From assembly GCF_006716905.1 (NCBI RefSeq), contig NZ_VFPV01000004.1:62001-126000 (forward strand): a stretch of 64,000 nucleotides of DNA. The letters are read 5' to 3'. The translations under genes were made by a program, and so were the position numbers. This DNA comes from Acidovorax temperans. Lineage in GTDB: Bacteria > Pseudomonadota > Gammaproteobacteria > Burkholderiales > Burkholderiaceae_C. Within the stretch, counting starts at the first letter, position 1; every line of letters starts with the position of its first letter. This document shows, piece after piece, positions 8,501 through 16,746 of the stretch. Below the pieces are notes generated by a model, which saw only the letters and a list, made by a program, of their open reading frames with translations, did no database searches and was not told where the DNA came from.

Positions 8501-9306
8501 CTGCATCCTCTGTATCACCCGCCGTGGTGCTCTCTGCCCCTGTGAATCCTGAGCAGGAGGCCCGCGTCTGCATCGTCGCCATCACCCGCCATGGCGCGGC
8601 GCAGGCCGCCCAGCTGGCGCGTGACTTGCCCGAGGCCCACATCTGCACCGCCGCCAAGTTTGCGCAGGCGTTCGATGGCCTGCCCAACCCCGTGCGCGCC
8701 TACGAAGGTGCCCTGCGTGACGAGATGGCCCCGCTGTTTGAGAGCTATGACCAGCTCGTGTTTTTTGTATCGCTCGGCGCTGTGGTGCGCCTGATTGCGC
8801 CAGTGCTCAAGTCCAAGGACGAAGACCCCGGCGTGACGGTGGTGGACGATGCGGGCCAGTTCGTCATCCCGGTGCTCTCCGGCCATGTGGGCGGCGCCAA
8901 CGCCATGAGCGAGCGCATTGCCGACTTGCTGGGCGCGACGCCCGTGCTCACCACCGCATCCGATGTGGGCAAGACCATTCCCGTGGACATTTTGGGCCGC
9001 CACCTGGGCTGGCAGGTGCAGGCCCCCAAGCTCAACATCACCCGCGTGTCGGCCCATGTGGTCAACGGCGAGCCGATTGCCCTGGTGCAAGAGGCGGGCA
9101 GCACCCGCTGGTGGACCCGGCCCACGCCGCTGCCCGCCAATGTGGAATGCCTCACCGCGTTTGCGCAGGTGCGGCCCGATCACCACAAGGCTGTGTTGTG
9201 GGTCACCCATGCGGATGTGCCCGACACCCTCTGGTCCGACTGGGCCGAGCGCCTGGTGGTGTACCGCCCGCCCGTGGGGCAAGCTGCAGATGCCACCACG
9301 GCCTGA
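8497..9306 (+). CDS. cbiG: Cobalt-precorrin-5A hydrolase, N-terminal and middle domains
   Basis: A 269-residue protein that opens the delta-lactone and releases the C20 fragment as acetaldehyde. The N-terminal domain holds VAITRHGAAQAAQLA. The central signature PVLSGHVGGANAMSERIA near residue 128 is characteristic of CbiG. The usual C-terminal CobE-like domain is missing here and is encoded by the next gene, three bases downstream. The start overlaps cbiL by four bases. Confidence 0.9.
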   Translation: MTASSVSPAVVLSAPVNPEQEARVCIVAITRHGAAQAAQLARDLPEAHICTAAKFAQAFDGLPNPVRAYEGALRDEMAPLFESYDQLVFFVSLGAVVRLIAPVLKSKDEDPGVTVVDDAGQFVIPVLSGHVGGANAMSERIADLLGATPVLTTASDVGKTIPVDILGRHLGWQVQAPKLNITRVSAHVVNGEPIALVQEAGSTRWWTRPTPLPANVECLTAFAQVRPDHHKAVLWVTHADVPDTLWSDWAERLVVYRPPVGQAADATTA

Positions 9307-9309
9307 GCC

Positions 9310-9780
9310 ATGTCTGCGGTAGCAAGCCAATCATCCGCGCCAGTGGCCCTTGCCCTTGCCATTGGTCTGGGCTGCGACCGGGGCACGCCCCTGGCCACCG
9401 TGCAGCAGTGCCTGCGGCAGGCCTTGGCACTGGCCGGTGGCACGCTGGCCGATGTGGCGGTGCTGGCGAGCATTGAAGCCAAGGCCGACGAAGCCGCTTT
9501 TTTGCAACTGGCCGCGCAGCATGGCTGGCCTTTGCAGTGGTACAGCGCCGCGCAACTGGCGGCTGTGCCCGTGCCCAACCCCTCGGCCACCGTGCAGCGC
9601 TACATGGGCACCCCCTCGGTGAGCGAGGCCGCTGCCCTGCTGGCCGCACAGGCCGATCTGCACGCCCTGGTGGTGGAAAAGCACAAGTTGCGCGGGCCCG
9701 ATGGCAAGAACGCCACCGTGTCCATCGCCCGCATGGCCGCAGCGCCCTCCACCCCTTTTTTACCCCCGTCCGTTTCTTGA
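9310..9780 (+). CDS. cobE: CbiG C-terminal domain / CobE-like protein
   Basis: A 156-residue protein with ALAIGLGCDRGTPL near residue 14, a single CobE/CbiG_C domain. VAVLASIEAKADE and the basic AEKHKLR-like segment (here VEKHKLRGPDG) complete the fold. It lies three bases after the CbiG N-terminal gene, so the two products together equal a standard full-length CbiG. CobE also exists as a separate protein in aerobic operons. Its own biochemical role is poorly defined. Confidence 0.85.
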   Translation: MSAVASQSSAPVALALAIGLGCDRGTPLATVQQCLRQALALAGGTLADVAVLASIEAKADEAAFLQLAAQHGWPLQWYSAAQLAAVPVPNPSATVQRYMGTPSVSEAAALLAAQADLHALVVEKHKLRGPDGKNATVSIARMAAAPSTPFLPPSVS

Positions 9781-9793
9781 AAGGAAACCTCCC

Positions 9794-10462
9794 ATGCACA
9801 TCGAAATCGGCATCATCTCCCCTGAAAAGCTGGCCTACGCAAGCGTCGCGGCCACGGCCCTTTTGGGCGCCCACACCATGGGCCTGCTCAAAAGCCCCAC
9901 CGCCTGGCTGCGCACGGCGCTGGCAGCGTTCTTCTTCAGCGTGCTGATGCAGGCATGGTACCTGCCCGTGGGCCCGTCGGAGCTGCACCTGGTGGGCGCC
10001 ATGCCGGTGTACCTGCTGTTCGGCTTCATCCCCACGCTGTTTGGCTTTGGCCTGGGCCTGCTGGTGCAAGCCCTGGTGTTTGAGCCGCAGGACATGGCCC
10101 ACCTGGCCGTCAACTTCCTGAGCCTGGCCGTGCCGCTGGTCACCGTGCACCACACCCTGGGCAAGAAGATGCAAGGCATCAGCGTGGCCAATGTGCTCAA
10201 GCTCGACGCCGTGTACTACGCAGGCGTGACCCTGATGGTGGGCTTCTGGCTGTCCATCAGCAACGATGCTGCCCCCGTGGCCGACTGGGCGCTGTTTGCA
10301 GCCTCGTACACCAGCCTGGTTGCCGTGGAGCCACTGCTGACCATCGGCCTGGTGGCCCTGGCGGGCCGTCTGCGTGGCAGCCGCGTGGGTCAACGCCTGC
10401 TCGCCGCCTGCATTGACGAAGGCCTGCTGCGCCGCGCAGCGCCTGCAGTGGCGTCTGCTTGA
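9794..10462 (+). CDS. CbiM-like energy-coupling-factor permease
   Basis: A 222-residue membrane protein with about six hydrophobic segments. It starts MHIEIG; the Met-His pair at the N-terminus is the metal-binding start seen in CbiM/NikM. Further family features are ELHLVGAMPVYLLFG and a LAVNFLSLAVP segment. ATG 9794 has AAGGAAA nine bases upstream. CbiM normally works with CbiN, CbiQ and CbiO, but none of these is in the operon or the window. Its position among corrin genes points to cobalt uptake, with the energising partners elsewhere or absent. Confidence 0.8.
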   Translation: MHIEIGIISPEKLAYASVAATALLGAHTMGLLKSPTAWLRTALAAFFFSVLMQAWYLPVGPSELHLVGAMPVYLLFGFIPTLFGFGLGLLVQALVFEPQDMAHLAVNFLSLAVPLVTVHHTLGKKMQGISVANVLKLDAVYYAGVTLMVGFWLSISNDAAPVADWALFAASYTSLVAVEPLLTIGLVALAGRLRGSRVGQRLLAACIDEGLLRRAAPAVASA

Positions 10463-10482
10463 TCTGCACAAGGGCTGATTCC

Positions 10483-11490
10483 ATGACCGCAGGAAAAATC
10501 ATGCTCGTGGGCATCGGCCCCGGCAGCACCGAGCACATGACGGCGCGCGCCCGCGCCGCCATTGCCGAGGCCGACACCATCATCGGCTACGTCACCTACA
10601 TCAAGCTGGTGGCTGACCTCATCGAGGGCAAAGAGATCATCCGCAAGTCCATGACCGAAGAGCTGGATCGCGCCATCGAGGCGCTGGAGCGCGCCCGCCA
10701 GGGCAAGAAGGTGGCGCTCATCTCTTCGGGCGATGCAGGCGTGTACGGCATGGCCGGGCCTACGTTTGAAGTGCTGTTCCAGGCCGGGTGGACACCGCCC
10801 GCCGTGGACGAGAACGGCGTGCCCGAAGCAGGCGGCATTGTGGTGGAAGTGGTGCCCGGCGCCTCGGCCCTCAACAGCTGCGCGGCCCTGGTGGGCGCGC
10901 CGCTCACGCACGACTTTTGCGCCATCTCGCTGTCGGATTTGCTCACGCCCTGGCCCACCATTGCGCGCAGGCTGGATGCCGTGGCTTACTCCGATTTTGT
11001 GGTGGCCCTCTACAACCCCAAGAGCGGCCGCCGCACGCGGCAGATTGTGGAAGCGCAGCGCCTTTTCCTGCGCCACCGCAGCCCTGATACGCCCGTGGCC
11101 ATCGTCAAGAGCGCCTACCGCCGCCGTGAGCGCATCGAGTTCACCACGCTGGCGCACATGAGCGATGCCGACATCGGCATGCTCAGTACCGTGCTCATCG
11201 GGAACAGCAACACCGTGGTGCAAAACGGCCTGATGGTCACGCCACGCGGCTATGCCAACAAATACGACGTGCAGGCGGGCGGCACCACGCGCGAGGGCGA
11301 GCGCCCTGGCCGGTCGCTCTCCACCGGGCTCAACGGCTGGCTGGAGAATCTGTTTGCCGACCATGCTGCGGGCGACAGCATCGAAGCCCTGGCCCAGCGC
11401 CACCGCCTGCCGGTGGAATACATCCGCGACACCCTTGAAAACCCGCTGGAAGCCGCAGCGCAAGATGCGCCCGAGGAGGTCGATGCATGA
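10483..11490 (+). CDS. cbiH: Cobalt-factor III / precorrin-3B C17-methyltransferase
   Basis: A 335-residue protein that methylates C17 and drives ring contraction. IMLVGIGPGSTEHMT lies at the N-terminus, SSGDAGVYGMAG near residue 77, VVPGASALNSCAALVGAPL near 118, and FVVALYNPKSGRRTRQ near 170. ATG 10483 follows AGGG; a TTG at 10459 is less likely. It is ~80 residues longer than minimal CbiH, with a C-terminal extension after the methylase core (from about residue 250). The stop overlaps the ferredoxin start. Confidence 0.92.
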   Translation: MTAGKIMLVGIGPGSTEHMTARARAAIAEADTIIGYVTYIKLVADLIEGKEIIRKSMTEELDRAIEALERARQGKKVALISSGDAGVYGMAGPTFEVLFQAGWTPPAVDENGVPEAGGIVVEVVPGASALNSCAALVGAPLTHDFCAISLSDLLTPWPTIARRLDAVAYSDFVVALYNPKSGRRTRQIVEAQRLFLRHRSPDTPVAIVKSAYRRRERIEFTTLAHMSDADIGMLSTVLIGNSNTVVQNGLMVTPRGYANKYDVQAGGTTREGERPGRSLSTGLNGWLENLFADHAAGDSIEALAQRHRLPVEYIRDTLENPLEAAAQDAPEEVDA

Positions 11491-11882
11491 GCACCGAGAG
11501 CACCGACACCACGAACGCGGCTGTGGCCGCCGATGCAACGCCCTCCGAGGTCGTGCGCCCCAAGATCAGCGACTACCGCCGTCACCTGCTCATTTGCACC
11601 GGCCCCCGCTGCACGCAAAACGGCGAGGCGCAAGACCTGTTCGACAGCCTGGGGGCCAAGTTCAAGGCCGCGGGTTTGAACGATGGAGAACTGCGCGTGA
11701 AGCGCAGCCGCGTGGGCTGCTTTGCGGCGTGCAAAGGCGGCCCGGTGATGTGCGTGCAGCCCGATGGCACCTGGTACTACAACGTCACCCCCGCCAACAT
11801 GGACCGCATCATCACCGAGCACCTGGTGGGCGGGCAGCCGGTGCAAGAGCTGGTGTTTCACCAGGGGCCCACCGGGGGGTGA
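11487..11882 (+). CDS. Thioredoxin-like [2Fe-2S] ferredoxin of the corrin operon
   Basis: A 131-residue protein. After a disordered Thr/Ala-rich start (~25 residues) comes HLLICTGPRC, with Cys37 and Cys42, then VGCFAACKGGPVMC with Cys78 and Cys82. This C-x4-C ... C-x3-C pattern is that of thioredoxin-like 2Fe-2S ferredoxins. It overlaps cbiH by four bases and closes the operon. The location suggests it supplies electrons to a corrin step or to cobalt reduction; that is inference. Similar small ferredoxins occur in other anaerobic cobalamin operons. Confidence 0.85.
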   Translation: MSTESTDTTNAAVAADATPSEVVRPKISDYRRHLLICTGPRCTQNGEAQDLFDSLGAKFKAAGLNDGELRVKRSRVGCFAACKGGPVMCVQPDGTWYYNVTPANMDRIITEHLVGGQPVQELVFHQGPTGG

Positions 11883-11888
11883 TGGGTT

Positions 11889-11945
11889 GATATTTGTTTT
11901 GTAGCTGCTGGCGCTTATTTCATGGGCGCTGGCGGCTATTTTTGC
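11889..11945 (+). repeat. Palindromic interspersed repeat, copy 1
   Basis: It contains TAGCTGCTGGCGCTT, a short spacer, then GGCGCTGGCGGCTATT. The AGCGCC/GGCGCT parts form a small hairpin. It is one of nine related copies in the window and sits between the convergent ferredoxin and flavin reductase genes. It is more diverged than copies 2, 7 and 9. Confidence 0.65.
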
Positions 11946-11967
11946 TTGTGGCGACCCCTTGGCACGC

Positions 11968-12612
11968 TCAGCGCGGCCGGTACATCTTGAACAACTGTTC
12001 CGGCCCCACGGTGAAGTAATCGGCGGGGCCGCCTGCGCGCAGGATGTGGCCTGCGCTGGCCGTGTCGTACACGCCGTCCTTGAGCAAGGCGGTGTCGATG
12101 TGCACGGCCACCACCTCGCCCAGCACCAGCCAGGTTGGCACCTGTACCCCGTCGGCCCCTTGCAGTTGCAAGACCTGCGTGCGGCGGCATTCCAGGGTGA
12201 CGGGGCTTTCGGCCACGCGCGGCGGGCGCACCTGCGTGCTGGCCAAGGGGGTAAGGCCCGCCAGCTCAAATTCACTCACCTCCGGCGCCACGGCGGCGCA
12301 GGTCTGGTTCATGGCCTCGGCCAGATCGCGGGTGGCCAGGTTGCAAACGAACTCGCCGGTTTCCTCGATGTTGCGCAGCGTGTCTTTGGCGCCAATGCTG
12401 GCAAAGCCGACGATGGGCGGCACGTAATTGAAGGCGTTGAAGAAGCTGTAGGGCGCCAGGTTGAGCGCACCCTGCGCGTTGCAGGTAGAGATCCAGCCAA
12501 TCGGGCGCGGGCCGACGATGGCGTTGAACGGGTCGTGCGGCAGGCCGTGGCCCTTGCGGGGTTCGTAGCTGTGCAGGGTGCGAGCGGTCATGGGTTGCTG
12601 TCCTTGTTCCAT
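11968..12612 (-). CDS. Flavin reductase family protein
   Basis: A 214-residue FMN-binding split-barrel protein. VGPRPIGWISTCNAQG near residue 33 and NLAPYSFFNAFNYVPPIVGF near 50 are typical of the DIM6/NTAB flavoprotein group. ETGEFVCNLATRDLAEAMNQ follows. Such proteins bind FMN and often reduce flavin with NAD(P)H or act as small oxidoreductases. It is monocistronic, flanked by repeat copies 1 and 2. A second Met at residue 8 is an alternative start. The substrate is not known. Confidence 0.82.
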   Translation of the reverse strand: MEQGQQPMTARTLHSYEPRKGHGLPHDPFNAIVGPRPIGWISTCNAQGALNLAPYSFFNAFNYVPPIVGFASIGAKDTLRNIEETGEFVCNLATRDLAEAMNQTCAAVAPEVSEFELAGLTPLASTQVRPPRVAESPVTLECRRTQVLQLQGADGVQVPTWLVLGEVVAVHIDTALLKDGVYDTASAGHILRAGGPADYFTVGPEQLFKMYRPR

Positions 12613-12620
12613 GGGATCAA

Positions 12621-12680
12621 TTTGCTATTAAAAGCATAGCTGCTTGCGCTTTCTGCATGAGCGCTAGAGCCTGATTTTGC
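12621..12680 (+). repeat. Palindromic interspersed repeat, copy 2
   Basis: It reads TTGCTATTAAAAGCATAGCT, then GCTTGCGCTTTCTGCATGAG, then CGCTAGAGCCTGATTTT. The GCGCT ... AGCGC arms pair. It lies between the flavin reductase start and the EamA gene end. It is a well-conserved member of the nine-copy family. Confidence 0.8.
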
Positions 12681-12711
12681 TTGAAGGTTGGTTGTGTGCC
12701 TGCGGTGTGCA

Positions 12712-13614
12712 TCATTTGCCCTGGCGCGCCAGCCACACGCCGGCCACGGCCACCACCATGCCCACAAGGGCCAGGCCCGACAGCGTTTCGCCAAACAGCG
12801 CCCAGGCGATGAGCGCGGTGGTGGGTGGGGTCAGGTAGAACAGGCTGGCCACGTTCACGGCGCTGCCCCGGCCAATCAGCAGGTTCAGCAGGCTGACTGC
12901 GCCCACCGACAGCACCAGCACCAGCCAGCCCAGGGCAAACATGAACTGGCCCGTCCAATGGATCTGCATGGTTTCGGTCAGGCTGGCCAGCACGGCCATG
13001 GCGGCCACGCAGGGCAGGTACTGGATCACCGAGCCCGAGCGCAGGTCAAACGCCGGGCAAAAGCGCTTTTGGTACAGCGTGCCGCAGGTGATGCCCACCA
13101 GCGCCACCACAGCGGGCAGCAGCATGGCTAGCAGCGCCTGGCTGGGCACGGAGGCAATTTTTTGCGCCACCACCAGCGCCACACCGGCAAACCCCAGGGC
13201 CAGCCCGCACCACTGCGCGGGCCGCACCCGTTCGCCTAGCAGCAGCCCGGCGGCCAGGGCTGTGAGCAACGGCTGCAGCCCCACCACCAGCGCCGTGATG
13301 CCCGAAGGCAGGCCGTGGCCAATGGCGGTGAACACCCCACCCGCGTACACGCCATGCACCAGCAGGCCCGACACCGCAATGTGCAGCCACTGCCGCGCAC
13401 TGCGCGGCCAAGGCGCGCGAAACCACTGGGCCACCGCCAGCATCAGCACCGTGACGATGGCAAACCGCAACGCCAGAAAGGTCAGCGGCTCCACATAGGG
13501 CAGGCCCAGCTTGGCGCCGATGAAGCCGGTGCTCCACAGGGCCACGAACAGCAAGGGGTAGGCGGTGTCGCTCAGGCCAGGGCGGGGCGTGCTCTGCACA
13601 GCGGAAGAATTCAT
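12712..13614 (-). CDS. EamA/DMT-family transporter
   Basis: A 300-residue inner-membrane protein with ten predicted hydrophobic helices in two EamA halves. It opens with YPLLFVALWSTGFIGAKLGL, the typical first helix. GLQPLLTALAAGLLLGERV closes the first half, and YLTPPTTALIAWALFGETL the second. ATG 13614 (MNSSAVQ) was chosen; the frame is open upstream but has no family sequence. Members export metabolites or amino acids; the cargo here is unknown. Confidence 0.85.
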   Translation of the reverse strand: MNSSAVQSTPRPGLSDTAYPLLFVALWSTGFIGAKLGLPYVEPLTFLALRFAIVTVLMLAVAQWFRAPWPRSARQWLHIAVSGLLVHGVYAGGVFTAIGHGLPSGITALVVGLQPLLTALAAGLLLGERVRPAQWCGLALGFAGVALVVAQKIASVPSQALLAMLLPAVVALVGITCGTLYQKRFCPAFDLRSGSVIQYLPCVAAMAVLASLTETMQIHWTGQFMFALGWLVLVLSVGAVSLLNLLIGRGSAVNVASLFYLTPPTTALIAWALFGETLSGLALVGMVVAVAGVWLARQGK

Positions 13615-13950
13615 GGGCGGGCCAATCAGGGAGAAAGCTGGTGGAAACGAGGAAGGTGGCGGGCGCCGTCCCACGTGCGCGGCGCTGGGGGCTTTTTGCC
13701 GCGCAATGCGTACTCTGCCACGCCTGGGCCGCCTGCGCAGGGCAGGGGTCACGGGTGGCTCTCCTAGCGCGCCTGCCTCCATGCGGCCCAGGAGCTGCTT
13801 GCCCCCGTCTTGGTGGGGGGCAGCAGGCCGCCGAAAAGTCGTTGAAAATGGTGCGTCAGCACAACGTTGTTCCGTTTTGCAGCGACGCCAGCGGCCCGTT
13901 TGCCGATTCGTCCCCTCGGCATGCGCAACAATGTGCGGATACCCCCCGCC
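13615..13950. other. Divergent intergenic region, no gene recognised
   Basis: This lies between the divergent EamA transporter and the GGDEF-EAL gene. It should carry promoters for both. A GC-rich stem-like segment lies near 13790-13830 (GCTGCTTGCCCCCGT ... GGGGGGCAGCAGG). I see no RNA gene and no clear sigma-70 boxes. Confidence 0.4.
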
Positions 13951-16515
13951 ATGAAAGACACGCGCTCCCCGCTTCCAGAACCAGAGGTCACCTCCAGCGA
14001 ATTGGAGCGTTTGCGTGCCGCAGTCCACCGGGCTGAGCAGGCCGAGCGCCTGCAGCGCGCCCTGTTTGCCATCTCAGAGCTGTCCAGCTCCGACCTGGAA
14101 ATGCCCCACATGCTGCAGCAGTTGCACGCCATCGTGGGCTCGCTCATGTACGCGCGCAACCTGTTCATGGCGCTGTACGACGAGGCCAGCGACAGCCTGG
14201 ACTTCATCTACATGGTGGACGAAGCCACCCCGGACCAGCCCCAGAGCGGCCAGCGCATCCCCATGGCCGACTACGCCCAGGCGCTGACCTGGTACCTGGT
14301 GCGCGACGGCCTGCCCCGGCGCGGCTCGATGCAGGCTCTGGCGCAGCAGGTGCCCGGCCCCTTGCGGGCGCGCGGCGCCCATGCGCAGGACTGGCTGGGC
14401 GTTCCCCTGCGCGAGGGCAGCCACGTGCGCGGCGCCCTGGTGGTGCAAAGCTACGACGAGCCCAATCGCTACGGACCCGAAGAACAGGCGCTGCTGGAGT
14501 TTGTGGCCAGCCACGTGCTCACCGCCGTGCAGCGCAAGCAAAGCCAGCAGGACCTGGAGCAGGCTGTGCAGGTCAGCACCGCCGAGCTGGCCCGGGCCAA
14601 TCAGGCCCTGGTGGCCGAGGTGACCCGCCGCCAGCGTGGCGAGCGGCTGCAGGCCGCCCTGTACCGCATTGCCGAGCGCGCCAATGACATGGGCAGCATG
14701 GACGATTTCTACCGCGCTGTGCATGACACCGTGGGCGATCTCATCAACGCCCGCAACTGCTACATCGCCCTGGTGTCGGAGGACGGGCAGGTGCTGGAAT
14801 TTCCCTACTATGTGGACGAGCAGGGCGGCAAGGGCATCACCCGGCGCATGGGCCGGGGGCTGACCGAATACGTGCTGCGCACCTGCAAGCCGCTGCTGGT
14901 GAACCGGGCCGAGGCCGATGAGCTCATTGCCCAAGGCGTTTTCCAGACGGCCGGGCCCCGTGCCAATTCCTGGCTGGGCGTACCGCTGGTGTGCGACGGG
15001 CGGGCGCTGGGCGTGATTGCCGTGCAAAGCTATCAGGCCGACGTGGCGTATTCCGACCGCGACCGGCTGCTGCTGAGCTTTGTCTCGCACCAGATCGCCA
15101 GCAGCCTGGTGCGCCGCCGCACCACCGATTCATTGCAACGCGCCAACGCCGAGCTGGCGCAGCGCGTGGCCGAGCGCACAGGCCAGCTGCAAGAGCAGAT
15201 CGCTGTGCGCGAGCGGGTCGAGGCCCAGCTGCAGCACCAGGTGATGCACGATGCCCTGACCGGCCTGCCCAATCGCAGCTACCTGCTGGAGCGCCTGACC
15301 TGGCTGCAGGCACGCCTGCAGCGCCACGAGCATCGCCGCTTTGCGGTGATGTTTGTGGATGTGGACCGCTTCAAGCTCATCAACGAAAGCATGGGCCACC
15401 ATGCGGGCGATGCGGTGCTGCAGGAAATCGGGCGGCGCCTGCTGGCCACGCTGGGTGATTCGGACATGATCGCCCGCGTGGGCGGTGACGAGTTTGCCGT
15501 GCTGCTGAGCAACGCCCAGACGCTGGAAGCCGCCATGCGCTCGGCGCGGCGCATGCTGCAGGTGCTGGACGAGCCCATGGTGGTGGAGGGCAAGCAGCTG
15601 TTCGCTTCCGTCAGCATTGGCATCATGATGTGCGACCAGCCTGCAGCGGCCCCCACCGACTTGCTGCGCAACGCCGACACCGCCATGTACCGCGCCAAGG
15701 TCAATGGCCGGCGCCGGTTTGAGCTGTACGACGCGCATTTGCACAGCGATGCCCTGCGCGTGCTGACCCTCGAAAACGCCCTGTGGTCGGCCCTCAAGCA
15801 GCGCCAGTTTGTGCCGCACTTCCAGCCCATCGTGTCGCTCAAAGACGGGCAGGTGCGGGGCTATGAAGCCCTGGTGCGCTTGCAGCACCCAACCGAAGGC
15901 CTGCTGGCACCGACGGACTTTTTGCAGGTGGCCGAAGACAGCGGCAGCATGGAGGCCATCGACTGGCAAATTTTTGCTGCCGCCAGCCAGGCCATTGCCG
16001 CCCAGACCGACTTCACCGGCTACCTGGGCCTGAACGTGGCGCCGCGCCACTTTCGCAACCCGCACTTTTGCCAGCAATTGCTGGACATGCTGAAAGCCGC
16101 GGGCCTGCCGCCCTCGCGCCTGTGCCTGGAAATCACCGAAGGCGCCCTGATCGACGACCCCGAGCGCACCTGCGACCTGCTCAACGAGCTGCGCAGCCAC
16201 GGCATGTCGCTGGCGCTGGACGACTTCGGTACCGGCTACTCGTCGCTGGGCTACCTGCACCGCTTCCCGCTGCTCACGCTCAAGATCGACCGCAGCTTTG
16301 TCGCCCCGCTCACCGCCCCCTCCGCCAACCAGGGCCGCGCCAGCGCCGCCGTGGTGCGCGCCGTGGTGGCGCTGGCGGGCTCGCTGGGCCTGAGCGTGGT
16401 GGCCGAAGGCATCGAAACCCAGGCCCAGGCCGATGCGCTGCGCGCCCTGGGTTGCCATCTCGGCCAAGGCTTCTTGTTTGCCAAACCAGGGCCATTGCCT
16501 GCTTCTTCGGCCTGA
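13951..16515 (+). CDS. GAF-GAF-GGDEF-EAL cyclic-di-GMP signalling protein
   Basis: About 854 residues: a short coiled segment, two GAF sensor domains (~35-185 and ~235-385), GGDEF (~430-590) and EAL (~600-845). The GGDEF motif is intact in RVGGDEFAVLL (residues ~511-515). The RxxD inhibitory site five residues upstream reads GDSD, so product inhibition is probably lost. The EAL motif (YEALVRLQHP, residues ~639-641) and DDFGTGYSSLGYLHRFP are intact, so phosphodiesterase activity is plausible. No membrane segments are seen; the protein is cytoplasmic. Net activity, synthesis or breakdown, cannot be told. In-frame starts at 13867 and 13921 are alternatives. Confidence 0.9.
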   Translation: MKDTRSPLPEPEVTSSELERLRAAVHRAEQAERLQRALFAISELSSSDLEMPHMLQQLHAIVGSLMYARNLFMALYDEASDSLDFIYMVDEATPDQPQSGQRIPMADYAQALTWYLVRDGLPRRGSMQALAQQVPGPLRARGAHAQDWLGVPLREGSHVRGALVVQSYDEPNRYGPEEQALLEFVASHVLTAVQRKQSQQDLEQAVQVSTAELARANQALVAEVTRRQRGERLQAALYRIAERANDMGSMDDFYRAVHDTVGDLINARNCYIALVSEDGQVLEFPYYVDEQGGKGITRRMGRGLTEYVLRTCKPLLVNRAEADELIAQGVFQTAGPRANSWLGVPLVCDGRALGVIAVQSYQADVAYSDRDRLLLSFVSHQIASSLVRRRTTDSLQRANAELAQRVAERTGQLQEQIAVRERVEAQLQHQVMHDALTGLPNRSYLLERLTWLQARLQRHEHRRFAVMFVDVDRFKLINESMGHHAGDAVLQEIGRRLLATLGDSDMIARVGGDEFAVLLSNAQTLEAAMRSARRMLQVLDEPMVVEGKQLFASVSIGIMMCDQPAAAPTDLLRNADTAMYRAKVNGRRRFELYDAHLHSDALRVLTLENALWSALKQRQFVPHFQPIVSLKDGQVRGYEALVRLQHPTEGLLAPTDFLQVAEDSGSMEAIDWQIFAAASQAIAAQTDFTGYLGLNVAPRHFRNPHFCQQLLDMLKAAGLPPSRLCLEITEGALIDDPERTCDLLNELRSHGMSLALDDFGTGYSSLGYLHRFPLLTLKIDRSFVAPLTAPSANQGRASAAVVRAVVALAGSLGLSVVAEGIETQAQADALRALGCHLGQGFLFAKPGPLPASSA

Positions 16516-16526
16516 TTCCATTTCTA

Positions 16527-16640
16527 AGAGCGGCTAACAAAACCCTTCTGGCGTCGTTGCCGTGTCTTGTCGTACTACCCGTACTGCCTGCGACGCGGCG
16601 CCTAGCCAGAACCGCTGCGCTGGGTTTTGTTATCCGCTCT
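16527..16640. repeat. Long inverted-repeat element (hairpin family, member 1)
   Basis: A 19-base arm AGAGCGGCTAACAAAACCC at 16527-16545 pairs with 16622-16640 with a single mismatch. Inside, TTCTGGC pairs with GCCAGAA, and GTAC-TACC-CGTAC-like sequence makes an inner hairpin preceded by CTTGTC. It sits directly after the GGDEF-EAL gene. It could act as a transcription barrier or be a non-autonomous mobile element. No target duplication is obvious. Confidence 0.65.
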
Positions 16641-16647
16641 AAATCAC

Positions 16648-16712
16648 CCCTGACGTTGTTGCTTCGCCTTGCCGTGCTTTAGCACTGTCTGCGGCTTCGC
16701 GCCTGGTCAGGA
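16648..16712. repeat. Short structured repeat (hairpin family, member 2)
   Basis: CCTGAC at 16649-16654 pairs with GTCAGG at 16706-16711. Inside is GTTGTTGC, then CGCCTTGCC, then the hairpin GTGC-TTTA-GCAC, then TGTCTGC and GCGCCT. The same order of blocks is seen in member 1, in the ~290 bp element at 34.3 kb and within the helicase gene. Confidence 0.5.
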
Positions 16713-16746
16713 ATGATTGGGAAATGGAATGAGGGCCAGGTGACCG

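Noticed and set aside
11250..12275. Minus-strand frame extending the flavin reductase region across the ferredoxin and cbiH
   Set aside because: It is a different frame from the flavin reductase and has no family sequence.
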